Positions 23,697 to 32,700 of a stretch of DNA of 36,337 bases are shown piece after piece; the stretch's first letter is position 1; every line of letters starts with the position of its first letter. A program made the translations under genes and the position numbers. This DNA comes from Thermoanaerobacteraceae bacterium. Lineage in GTDB: Bacteria > Bacillota > Thermoanaerobacteria > Thermoanaerobacterales > UBA4877. The notes beneath the pieces were generated by a model that worked only from the letters and a program-made list of their open reading frames with translations, was not told the DNA's origin and did not search any database. The stretch is taken from positions 1 to 36,337 of the forward strand of contig JASEJQ010000020.1 in assembly GCA_030016635.1 (NCBI GenBank), in the 5' to 3' direction.

Positions 23697-25064
23697 ATGG
23701 CTAAAGACAAAACTGCATACGTATGTATAGAATGCGGCTACCGCTCTTCCAAATGGATGGGACGCTGCCCTGCCTGCAATAGCTGGAACACAATGATAGA
23801 AGAAATAAAAGAAGATGAAAAAAAATCATCTACAAGACCAAAGCTGAAAGAGAATGAGCTTCCTGTATCTCTGGATAATATTGAATCATTGCCTGAGGAG
23901 AGGACAAAGACGGGAATAAATGAATTTGACAGAGTGCTGGGAGGGGGATTTGTTAAAGGTTCTCTTGTACTGATAGGTGGGGATCCGGGCATTGGCAAAT
24001 CCACATTGATTCTCCAGGCGGCTATAAATCTGGCATCCAGTGGATATAAGGTACTGTATGTATCTGGAGAAGAGTCAATTAATCAGATAAAGATGAGGGC
24101 TAAGAGGATAGGCAGACAGGATAAAAATCTTTTTGTAGCTTCAGAGACCCAATTTGCCAGGATAGAGGATATGATAGGATATGCAGCGCCGGCATTTCTT
24201 GTCATAGATTCTATACAGACCATGTATGACTCTGAGATAAATACATCTGCCGGGAGTGTAAGCCAGATAAAACTGGTTACTTCCAGGCTTATGGATATAA
24301 GCAAAATTAATGGTATTACCACCATGGTGATTGGTCATGTAACAAAAGAGGGGATATTGGCAGGCCCAAGGGTCTTGGAACACATGGTGGATACTGTCCT
24401 GTACTTTGAAGGTGACAGGTCGGGAAGCTACAGGGTAATAAGGGCAGCGAAAAATCGATTCGGGTCTACCAACGAGGTTGGGCTTTTCGAAATGAGTGAG
24501 AGTGGCCTAATATCTATCAATAATCCGTCAGAAATACTTCTCGGGCAGAGGAATGACTCTCCAGGGTCTGTCATAAGCTGTGCCATGGAAGGGACAAGGC
24601 CGCTTTTGGTAGAAATACAAGCACTGGTCACACCCACTATTTTCGGAATGCCAAGGAGGATGGTAAACGACCTTGACTACAACCGGTTTTTAATGGTGAC
24701 TGCAGTCCTTGAAAAACAGGTTGGTTTAAAGATGCAGGGCCAGGATATATATGCCAATGCAGTTGGAGGGCTGAAGCTTACCGAACCGGCACAGGATTTG
24801 AGTATGGCTTTGGCTATAGCATCCAGTTATAAAGAAAGACCGGTAAACCCGTATACCATGGCTATCGGTGAAATCGGACTTACCGGTGAGATACGCAGCA
24901 TCAGCAATATTGAGAACAGAATAAGAGAAGCTATGAGGAGTGGTCTTAAAAAAATTATAATACCATACGCTAATAAAAACAGGATAAAATCGATAGAGGG
25001 AATTGAAATATTTGGCGCCAGAATGTTAAGTGAGGCATTAAAGTTTGCTTTTAAAGAGAATTAA
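23697..25064 (+). CDS. radA: DNA repair protein RadA (Sms)
   Basis: 455-aa recombination/branch-migration helicase. The N-terminal zinc finger has CIEC and CPAC pairs around GYRSSKWMGR. A RecA-like core follows, with Walker A GGDPGIGKST and Walker B AFLVIDSIQTM. The RadA-specific KNRFGSTNEVGLFEM motif is present. The C-terminal Lon-protease-like domain (AVGGLKLTEPAQDLSMALAI) lacks proteolytic function in this family. AAGGGGG precedes the ATG. It follows clpC as in Bacillus. It converges with and overlaps by 4 nt the minus-strand gene at 25061, with no terminator between them. Confidence 0.97.
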   Translation: MAKDKTAYVCIECGYRSSKWMGRCPACNSWNTMIEEIKEDEKKSSTRPKLKENELPVSLDNIESLPEERTKTGINEFDRVLGGGFVKGSLVLIGGDPGIGKSTLILQAAINLASSGYKVLYVSGEESINQIKMRAKRIGRQDKNLFVASETQFARIEDMIGYAAPAFLVIDSIQTMYDSEINTSAGSVSQIKLVTSRLMDISKINGITTMVIGHVTKEGILAGPRVLEHMVDTVLYFEGDRSGSYRVIRAAKNRFGSTNEVGLFEMSESGLISINNPSEILLGQRNDSPGSVISCAMEGTRPLLVEIQALVTPTIFGMPRRMVNDLDYNRFLMVTAVLEKQVGLKMQGQDIYANAVGGLKLTEPAQDLSMALAIASSYKERPVNPYTMAIGEIGLTGEIRSISNIENRIREAMRSGLKKIIIPYANKNRIKSIEGIEIFGARMLSEALKFAFKEN

Positions 25065-25456
25065 AGCATGTTGTATGTTCCAAGAGTGGTTAGCTTGTCA
25101 TATTCCTCCAGCATATTGTCATAAAGATTAATATTCAATAAGTTGCACAGGGCAGCAAGATAAAAAAGGTGATTTTGCAGCTCTTGATTTATTATTTCTT
25201 TGCATTCATCGCATAGTTCTCCGCTTAAATGGGAATTGGTGAAACGTGAAACTTCGTTTATATCTATATCAGCCGGTATTTCCTGTTTTTGAGCCTCTAT
25301 TTTAATGCACCCGCATACAGTAACAGCCTTGGCTATTGCTCTGTTTATCCTTGCATCTGTTTCCTGAAGTTTTGTAAGTACATCAAGTATGCTCTTATGC
25401 CTGAAAAGAACCTCATTTACAGTATTCTGGAAATCGTCTACGATTATGTCTTTCAT
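25061..25456 (-). CDS. Conserved clostridial protein with CGC motif, MazG-like tail (131 aa)
   Basis: 131-aa cytoplasmic protein, start at 25456 behind AAGGAGGGA. The first half (MKDIIVDDFQNTVNEVLFRH, then AKAVTVCGCIKIEAQKQ) matches a family I recall from Clostridia near radA and the PIN/TRAM gene, usually labelled DUF1573-domain. The second half (HLFYLAALCNLLNINL, then EYDKLTTLG) resembles the helical core of MazG-type nucleotide pyrophosphohydrolases, but the acidic metal-binding pattern is incomplete (ELCDECKEI), so catalysis is uncertain. It is transcribed against radA from a near-perfect promoter. In Bacillus this interval holds disA, which is absent here. Confidence 0.75.
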   Translation of the reverse strand: MKDIIVDDFQNTVNEVLFRHKSILDVLTKLQETDARINRAIAKAVTVCGCIKIEAQKQEIPADIDINEVSRFTNSHLSGELCDECKEIINQELQNHLFYLAALCNLLNINLYDNMLEEYDKLTTLGTYNML

Positions 25457-25487
25457 AATGTCCCTCCTTGTAAGACCTATTAATGCT

Positions 25488-25516
25488 ATTATATTTTTTA
25501 TATGTCACTGTGTCAA
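25488..25516 (-). promoter_or_regulatory. Consensus sigma-A promoter for the minus-strand gene
   Basis: Read on the minus strand: TTGACA (25516-25511), 17-nt spacer, TATAAT (25493-25488). Both hexamers match consensus perfectly, so this gene is probably well expressed. Confidence 0.9.
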
Positions 25517-25651
25517 TAAGGGCTGTTATAAAGCGACAGTAGTTATTATAATTTTAAGCATCAATAAATATTCAATTAAAAAAATGGTAAAACATAGAGG
25601 GAATATCCAAAATAAATATTTTTTTTACTATGAACTGTTATAAAAATTTGG

Positions 25652-25657
25652 TATAAT
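25652..25657 (+). promoter_or_regulatory. Possible -10 box for yacL
   Basis: TATAAT in TTGGTATAATG, 16 nt before the yacL ribosome binding site. No clear -35 hexamer is found 17 nt upstream, so only the -10 element is called. The rest of 25517-25650 is AT-rich with nothing else recognised. Confidence 0.45.
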
Positions 25658-25685
25658 GAAAATAATAGGATTGGAGGTGATATAT

Positions 25686-26792
25686 TTGCTCAAAAGGATG
25701 ATTAGAGTTATATTGTTTTTGATTGGTCTGGGCATAGGTTATGAAATTTCATTGGGACTTCTCTGGCTGTTTTATTTTCAGAATTTCTTTACGTTTACTT
25801 TAACAAATAATCAACAGTTGTTCTTTATAGGACTTATAATGCTGGGGTGCGGTGTGGCCTTATATCTTTTATCACCGAGGATTATAAAATGGTTAGTGGA
25901 TATGGCAGAGTGGATGGATGCTTCACTTCAGAAGATTCCTACAAACGAGATTTTAGTAAGTATAATGGGACTCATAATTGGCCTTATAATTGCCAATCTA
26001 GCAAGCACTCCATTCAGGATGCTGCCCGTGATAGGAATAATAATTACCGTTATATTAAATATTGTCCTCGGATATCTGGGTGTCATCGTAGCAATTCATA
26101 AAAAGGAAGAACTTGCCGGAATGTTTTCATTCCTTAAAAAAATAGGCAGTAAGGATAAAAATAAACCGGAAGATAGAATCCAGCCCAAAGTGCTGGATAC
26201 CAGCGTTATAATAGATGGCAGGATTCTGGATATATGCAAAACAGGGTTTATTGAAGGCAATATTATAATACCTGGTTTTGTGCTGGAGGAGCTCAGACAT
26301 ATTGCAGATTCATCGGATACCTTGAAAAGGAACAGAGGCAGGCGTGGGTTGGACATATTGAATAAGATGCAGAAGGAACTGGATGTCAGGGTAGAAATAA
26401 ATGAAAGAGATTTCCCTGAGATTGCAGAGGTAGATCTTAAGATTTTGAAACTTGCCCAGGTAATCGGCGGCAAGGTAGTGACCAACGACTACAATCTCAA
26501 TAAGGTTGCGGAATTTCAGGGGGTCAGTGTGCTGAATATCAATGAACTTTCCAATGCCGTAAAACCAGTAGTATTGCCAGGTGAAGAAATGATAGTGCAG
26601 ATAATAAAGGATGGTAAGGAGACCGGCCAGGGTGTGGCATATCTAGACGACGGGACTATGATTGTGGTTGATGGTGGTAAAAAATTTATCGGTGATACCC
26701 TTGAAGTAGTGGTGACCAGTGTGCTCCAAACTGCTGCCGGTAGGATGATATTTGCCAAACCCAGAGCAAACTTACAGGAGAGGGCCATATGA
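25686..26792 (+). CDS. yacL: YacL-family membrane protein with PIN and TRAM domains
   Basis: 368-aa protein with a TTG start at 25686, chosen because GGAGGTGAT is 4 nt upstream; the ATG at 25656 precedes that signal. Residues ~1-135 hold about four membrane segments. The PIN nuclease-like domain follows, with conserved acidic residues (VLDTSVIIDGRILDI, FVLEELRHIAD, EVDLKILKLA, VVTNDYNLNKVA). The TRAM domain closes the chain (GEEMIVQIIKDGKETGQGVA). A membrane-anchored RNase is the usual proposal, unproven. Position before ispD-ispF matches Bacillus yacL. No downstream terminator is seen before repeat copy C. Confidence 0.93.
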   Translation: MLKRMIRVILFLIGLGIGYEISLGLLWLFYFQNFFTFTLTNNQQLFFIGLIMLGCGVALYLLSPRIIKWLVDMAEWMDASLQKIPTNEILVSIMGLIIGLIIANLASTPFRMLPVIGIIITVILNIVLGYLGVIVAIHKKEELAGMFSFLKKIGSKDKNKPEDRIQPKVLDTSVIIDGRILDICKTGFIEGNIIIPGFVLEELRHIADSSDTLKRNRGRRGLDILNKMQKELDVRVEINERDFPEIAEVDLKILKLAQVIGGKVVTNDYNLNKVAEFQGVSVLNINELSNAVKPVVLPGEEMIVQIIKDGKETGQGVAYLDDGTMIVVDGGKKFIGDTLEVVVTSVLQTAAGRMIFAKPRANLQERAI

Positions 26793-26823
26793 GCATTTGA
26801 ATTAGATTCGACTGCAATAACTT

Positions 26824-27100
26824 ATTAAGCATGGCATATAACATCTAAAGGCGTCCTTGAAGTGAATCCGTGATACTCTTGATGATTGGCAAATGTAGCC
26901 GGGGCATCCGGCATGGACGCCGGATGAGGTGAACCGCAGGCATGGACGCCGCATGGAGGCGTACCCGTCGGAATGCCAACACGAGTGGAATAGGGAGATT
27001 TCTCATCTGCATAGCCCATCATCAAAGTAGAGGAGTGTCCCTTGACCTTGTTGTATCAAGACGAACGATCAGGTGCCGGGATGTTATTGGCATGCATGAA
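26824..27100 (+). repeat. Repeat family copy C, full length
   Basis: It runs from AAGCATGGCATATAACAT through GTGATACTCTTGATGATTGG, the hairpin CATCCGGC / GCCGGATG (26905-26912 with 26919-26926), a second GGCATGGACGCC, GCATGGAGGCGTACCCGTCG, CACGAGTGGAATAGGGA, AGTAGAGGAGTGTCCCTTG and TATCAAGACGAACGATCAGG to ATGTTATTGGCATGC. The order of modules matches copy B over about 270 nt. It has an extra ~30-nt block (about 26931-26950) compared with B. It occupies most of the 411 nt between yacL and ispD and contains no credible gene. Confidence 0.85.
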
Positions 27101-27139
27101 GGTTTCTTAAAGGTAGAATAAATTAAGATTGTATGCATT

Positions 27140-27167
27140 GAGGGACATATCATAGAATATGTCCCTC
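27140..27167 (+). promoter_or_regulatory. Perfect palindrome upstream of ispD
   Basis: GAGGGACATAT (27140-27150) and ATATGTCCCTC (27157-27167) form an 11-bp inverted repeat with a 6-nt centre. TATAAT at 27178-27183 follows 10 nt later, so the palindrome covers the -35 region of a likely ispD promoter. There is no T-run. It may be an operator or the end signal of the upstream transcript. Confidence 0.5.
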
Positions 27168-27203
27168 ATATTTATGGTATAATGATGGTTGGTGGTGAGT
27201 GAA

Positions 27204-27884
27204 TTGAAAAATATTGCTATTTTACTGGCAGCTGGAAAAAGTATCAGGATGGGGATGGGATTTAATAAAACACTTATAGAGGTGGAGGGCAAACCTCTTT
27301 TATGGTATTCCCTGAAGGTCCTTGAACAGTGCGAACTTATAAATGAGATTATGTTGATTGTGCAAAGGGATATTGCAGAGTATGTAAAGATTAATATTGT
27401 GGACAAGCACGGCTTTGGAAAGGTTAAGAAGATAGTTGAAGGCGGCAATGAGAGACAGTTTTCCGTCTACAATGGTCTATTTGCTATAAATGAAGCGGAT
27501 GTAATTGTTGTCCATGATGGGGCCAGGCCGCTTATCACCGAATCCATGGTAGTAGATGTCATAACAGCGGCATATGAGTATGGGTCCTCAACTGTAGGCG
27601 TACCACTAAAGGATACGGTGAAAATGGTTGATGGCAATAATCTTGTAAAATATACACCGGATAGAAACAGCATGTGGATTATACAGACACCGCAGGCATT
27701 CCGCTTTGATATATTGAAAACAGCCCATGAAAAGGCAATAGAAGATGGATTTATAGCTACAGATGATTGTGCACTGGTTGAACGGATTGGCGGCACTGTA
27801 AAAATAGTAGAGGGCAATTACAGGAACATTAAGGTTACCACGCCCGAAGATCTTGTAGTACTGGAGGCACTTATTAGAATATAA
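27204..27884 (+). CDS. ispD: 2-C-methyl-D-erythritol 4-phosphate cytidylyltransferase
   Basis: Third committed step of the MEP isoprenoid pathway: CTP + MEP gives CDP-ME. The nucleotide-binding start is NIAILLAAGKSIRMGMGFNK, with VHDGARPLI and PLKDTVKMV in the middle, and TPQAFRFDILKTAHEKA and VTTPEDLVVLEALI toward the end. The TTG at 27204 (226 aa) is favoured because GGTGGTGA is 5 nt upstream; the frame opens at 27189. An alpha/beta hydrolase and ispF follow, so the unit is ispD-hydrolase-ispF. Confidence 0.96.
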   Translation: MKNIAILLAAGKSIRMGMGFNKTLIEVEGKPLLWYSLKVLEQCELINEIMLIVQRDIAEYVKINIVDKHGFGKVKKIVEGGNERQFSVYNGLFAINEADVIVVHDGARPLITESMVVDVITAAYEYGSSTVGVPLKDTVKMVDGNNLVKYTPDRNSMWIIQTPQAFRFDILKTAHEKAIEDGFIATDDCALVERIGGTVKIVEGNYRNIKVTTPEDLVVLEALIRI

Positions 27885-27953
27885 TATATAAAGCCATTTA
27901 ACAATCGGATTCTTACATAAAAATCTTAATCAGTAAATGATAGAGGTGGTTTT

Positions 27954-29165
27954 ATGAAACCCATAGTCATAATACCCGGTCTTTTCGCGTCTATACCTGA
28001 TCCGCTTTCACCCTATGGATACAGCCTGGGTTTCAGCGAGAAGTTTTATAAAACTTTAATAGAAGGTCTTTGTTCTATGGGATATAAATTGGACAGGGAT
28101 CTTTTTGTTGCATGTTATCCATGGTGGGAAAATATAAAAGATATCTCTATTGATTATTTGATACCAATGATTGACAGGGCAAAAAAAGTTAATAATACCG
28201 AAGATGTAATATTGATATGCCACAGTATGGGAGGGCTTGTAGCCAGGGACTATATACAGGATAATAACTACAGATATGACGTTTCAAAGCTGATAATGCT
28301 GGGTACGCCCAATGCCGGATCTGCCAATGCTTATTATGCATGGGAGGGAGGAGACCTTGCCCCTACTCCGGAGTTTGACCCGCTAAATGCTTTTTATAAG
28401 GCTTTTGTGTGGATGATGTCTAAGCAGCATCTATTGCCGCATCCTAAAGATGTAATTCGAAACCATATAAAATCCATTAAAGAGCTTTTACCGGTAAAAG
28501 AATATGGAAGCTACATCTTTACCTATAAAAACAGTGAAATTAATTTTATTCCTGTAAAGGAAATGAAGGAAGTTAATGAATATCTCACAGAACTTAATAA
28601 GGGCTTTAAACTTCTTGAGGAACGATGTGAGCTTTACCTGCTTGGTGGGATTGACCATTATACAAATGAGTATATTCAGGTGTCCACAAAGAAGGATAAA
28701 CTATGGGATGATGGAAAGCCCGAAGGTGTGGTTAGAAATCTTGAAGGAGACGGTACTGTATTATTAAAGAGTTTGAGGGTAAAAAATCCTGCCACAAAAA
28801 TTAAAAGTATGCACAGCAACCTTATGGGGAATGCCATAGAACTGATTTCCGGGATTCTAAACCTGAACTATAAAGGTCATTATGAGGCAGAAAAAATAAG
28901 CAATTATATCAGCATAATATTACCCAGGGGCATGGAGATTTATGGAGACATGGATAACCTTAAACTGGATAAGATAACCTTAAATGATAAATTTGACTGG
29001 TATTTATCTTTTAATGTTGAAAAGAAAGACTACAGTTTTAAAATGAAAGAAACCATTCCCTCTTCTGAGGTATTTATTGATACGATGAAAAAGGGCATGA
29101 GTGCTTATAAAGAGTTCAAACAAACTACATCTGAGTTAATTGTGAAGGGTGAGGATATAAGTTGA
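27954..29165 (+). CDS. Alpha/beta hydrolase (lipase/LCAT-like) between ispD and ispF
   Basis: 403-aa hydrolase without signal peptide or membrane segments, so cytoplasmic. The oxyanion region is IVIIPGLFAS (residues 4-13). The nucleophile elbow is CHSMGG with Ser91; the first glycine of the usual GxSxG is Cys89. Candidate acid and base of the triad are Asp266 (EGDGTV) and His287 (SMHSNLMGN), in the order seen in LCAT and lipase families. The last ~100 residues form a lysine-rich segment not recognised. AGAGGTGG precedes the ATG. The gene overlaps ispF by 4 nt (TTGA), so the two are translationally coupled. The substrate is unknown; an ester or acyl group on a lipid is a reasonable guess. Confidence 0.8.
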   Translation: MKPIVIIPGLFASIPDPLSPYGYSLGFSEKFYKTLIEGLCSMGYKLDRDLFVACYPWWENIKDISIDYLIPMIDRAKKVNNTEDVILICHSMGGLVARDYIQDNNYRYDVSKLIMLGTPNAGSANAYYAWEGGDLAPTPEFDPLNAFYKAFVWMMSKQHLLPHPKDVIRNHIKSIKELLPVKEYGSYIFTYKNSEINFIPVKEMKEVNEYLTELNKGFKLLEERCELYLLGGIDHYTNEYIQVSTKKDKLWDDGKPEGVVRNLEGDGTVLLKSLRVKNPATKIKSMHSNLMGNAIELISGILNLNYKGHYEAEKISNYISIILPRGMEIYGDMDNLKLDKITLNDKFDWYLSFNVEKKDYSFKMKETIPSSEVFIDTMKKGMSAYKEFKQTTSELIVKGEDIS

Positions 29166-29629
29166 GAACAGGGTTGGGCTATGATTCACATAAGATGGTT
29201 GAAGGACGAAGGTTAGTACTGGGTGGAGTGGAGATACCCAATGAGAGGGGCCTTCTGGGCCATTCAGATGCAGATGTGCTTGTCCATGCTGTTATTGATG
29301 CTATGTTTGGAGCGGCGTCAATGGGGGATATAGGTACACACTATCCTGACACCGACGAGAAATATCGGGATATATCCAGCATCATTCTTCTTAAAGATGC
29401 GTATAGTTTTATAAAAGAGAGAGGTTACAGAATTGTAAATCTTGATACCATAATCCTGTGTGAAAAGCCAAAATTAAAAGATTATATACCGGTTATGAAA
29501 AAAAATATTGCTGATGTTCTGGAAATAGATGAGGACATGGTGGGTATAAAGGCTAAGACCAATGAAGGCATGGGAGAGGTCGGCCGGGGTGAGATGGTTG
29601 TTTGCATGGCATCAATTTTGTTGGATTAA
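29162..29629 (+). CDS. ispF: 2-C-methyl-D-erythritol 2,4-cyclodiphosphate synthase
   Basis: Cyclises CDP-ME 2-phosphate to ME-cPP in the MEP pathway. The 155-aa chain has the zinc-site Asp and His in GLGYDSHKM, the LGHSDADVLVHAVIDA block, AASMGDIGTHYPDTD, and the C-terminal VGIKAKTNEGMGEVGRGE signature. The start is TTG at 29162, overlapping the hydrolase stop. GGGTGAGG upstream fits. A strong terminator follows the stop. Confidence 0.97.
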   Translation: MRTGLGYDSHKMVEGRRLVLGGVEIPNERGLLGHSDADVLVHAVIDAMFGAASMGDIGTHYPDTDEKYRDISSIILLKDAYSFIKERGYRIVNLDTIILCEKPKLKDYIPVMKKNIADVLEIDEDMVGIKAKTNEGMGEVGRGEMVVCMASILLD

Positions 29630-29633
29630 GCAG

Positions 29634-29675
29634 AAAAAAATTCCCTTCCTGAAAAGGGAATTTTTTTATTTTTAG
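29634..29675 (+). terminator. Terminator of the ispD-hydrolase-ispF unit
   Basis: 9-bp stem AATTCCCTT / AAGGGAATT extended by flanking A7 and T7 runs, loop CCTGAA, followed by TATTTTT. The A and T runs make it potentially bidirectional. Confidence 0.92.
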
Positions 29676-29747
29676 CAGGAAATTTGAAATAAACATAGAA
29701 AATATATAAATGTAAGACAACAGATATCTTATTAGGAGGTGTTATGT

Positions 29748-32700
29748 ATGGGTTTTAAAAGGTTTTTAAGTTTTTCCTTGATATTTGCTCTGGTCATTTC
29801 CATGGTGACCTTTGGGGCTGTATCTGGCGTTGCGGCTGAAGAAAATGTTAATCTGACGATCCTGGCCACATCAGATATTCACGGACACATTTATCCATGG
29901 GATTATGACCAGGCAAAGCCGGCAGAATTTGGCCTGGCCAAGGTTTACACCATAGTTAAAAGCGTAAGGGCGGAAAACCCCAATACCATACTTGTAGATA
30001 ACGGCGACCTGATACAGGGTACTCCGCTGGTATCCTATTACAACTCTCAAATTTTAAACGGCAATAAAGACTTTACCTACCCCATGATTGATGTCATGAA
30101 CATGATGGGTTATGACTCGATGACATTGGGCAATCACGAGTTCAATTTTGGGCTTGATGTACTGAACAAGGTCATATCAGACGCAAAATTTCCAATCCTA
30201 TCAGGCAATATCTACAAAGAGGACGGTACGAACTTTGTAAAGCCATACACCATAAAAGAAATAGGCGGTGTAAAGGTCGGTATACTGGGACTTACCACAA
30301 AGACCATACCAAGCTGGGAGAATCCCGATAACTATAAGGGGCTTAAGTTTAATGACATTGTAGAGGAAGGCAAGAAATGGGCAAAAGTATTAAAAGACGA
30401 TGAAAAAGTAGATGTTATACTGGCTGTTGTGCACTCTGGCATAGAGTCACCGGCTGATATTATTCCAGAAAACCAGATTAAGGCTCTTGCAGAGGGCGTA
30501 CCTGAAATTAATGTCATAGTGGCAGGGCATGCACATTCAAACATTCCAAATCAGGTGATAAATGGTGTTACGATAACCGAGCCTGGTAAATGGGGAGAAA
30601 ATGTATCCAGGATAGACGTTCAACTTACAAAGAATGGCACCGGATATAAGGTGGCGAATATCACAAGCAATACCATATCCACTAAAGGAGTTGAAGCTGC
30701 ACAGGAGGTCCTGGACCTTGCAAAACCTTATCATGACCAGACATTGAGCTATGTAAATACTAAAATAGGCGTAGCCACAGATGATTTTGCTCCCGTAGAT
30801 GAGATAAAAGGAATACCAACAGCCCAGATTAAGGACACAGCCTTGATAGACCTGGTGCAGAAGGTGCAGATGCACTATGGCAAGGCTGATGTGTCCATGG
30901 CTGCTATGTTTAATCCCAATGGCGTCATTAAGAAGGGTGATATCACCATCAGGGATATATCCGGGCTGTATGTATATGAGAATTACCTGTATACCATTGA
31001 GGTGACAGGCAAGCAGCTCAAAGACCTCATGGAATGGTCAGCTAAATTTTATAACCAGTATAGGCCTGGCGATGTCACAATCAGTTTCAATAAAGACATT
31101 CCAGGATATAACTATGACATGTTTGAAGGCGTTGACTATAAGATTGATATTTCAAAGCCCGCCGGTGAGAGGATTATAGACCTGAAGTTCCAGGGCAAGC
31201 CCGTGACTGACGATATGGTATTAAAGCTTGCTATAAACAACTACAGGTTTAACGGCGGCGGTGGATTTATGAAGGCGGCCGGAATAACCAACCCAAAGGT
31301 GCTCTTTGATTCTCAGAAGGAGATGGGTGACAACGGCCAGATAAGAAATCTCATCATTAGCTATATTGATGAGAAGGGGACAATATCTCCTGAGGTAAAC
31401 AACAACTGGGAGGTTGTTGGTGCTAACCTGGATAGCTGGGCCAGGCCATATGTGGTTGACCTTGTCAATAAGGGTGTAATGGATACAGGCAAGAATAACT
31501 CTATAGCAATAAATGTAAATGACCAGGTCACAAGAGGAGAATTTGTAAAGACTCTTGTAAAAGCCATGGGTTATCAGATACCCGCAGTGGAATCCACTAA
31601 GTTTACGGATGTCAATAAGGACATGGCCCCTTATGTTGAAGCAGCATTGAAAAACGGTGTAACCAATGGCATAAGTGATACAGCATTTGGGACAAACATG
31701 AATATAACAAGGGAGCAAGCCTTCTCGATGCTGATGAAGGCCCTGGACCTCAAGGATAACGGTGAAGGCCTGAAGTCTTTCAAGGATGCGGATAGGGTAA
31801 GCGAATGGGCAAAGGGCTATATCAGCTCTGCCGTAGCATTGGGTATAGTAAAAGGCTCAGATGGAAACTTAAATCCAGCATCCAACATTACTCGCGGTGA
31901 GATGGCTTCACTGATCGATAACTTTATTAAAAATATCAAACCGGTTACATTGCTATCGATCAATGACTTTCACGGACAGCTGAAAGAATCAGGAAATAAT
32001 ATAGGAATAGCTAAAATGGCCGGCTATCTAAAATCTAAAAAGGCATTGAACCCCGATAGGACATTTATACTCAGTGCCGGTGATAATTATCAGGGCAGTG
32101 CTGAGTCAAACCTGCTATATGGCAAGCCGGTAAACGAAGCCATGAACATGATAGGATTTGAAGCCTCAGCTATAGGCAACCATGAATTTGACTGGGGTAT
32201 AGATAAGCTTAAGGGATGGATAGACACTGCAAAATTCCCATTCTTGGCAGCCAACATCTATGATAAGGCCACAGGAAAGCCTGTAACCTGGGCAAAGCCA
32301 TACACCATTATTGAGAAGGATGGGATAAAGATAGGGATTATAGGTATTTCCACACCAGAAACAGCCTATAAGACAAAACCGGACATTGTAGCACCATATG
32401 AATTCAAAGACCCGGTTGAGGTAACTAAAGAATTTACAAAGGTATTAAAGGACAACGGTGCCGATATAGTGGTTGTGTTGTCCCATCTTGGAGCTGACCA
32501 GGATAAGGAGGGCAACATAACAGGTGAGGGTGCCGACCTAGCCAGTGCTGTTAATGTGGATGCCATAATAACAAGCCACACTCATAAAACTGTTGCAGGA
32601 AAGATAAATGGCATACCTGTTGTGCAGGCATATTATAATGGACGTTCAGTAGGTGAGATAACCCTATACTATTATGTGCCCTTGAAGAAGGTAGTTGCAT

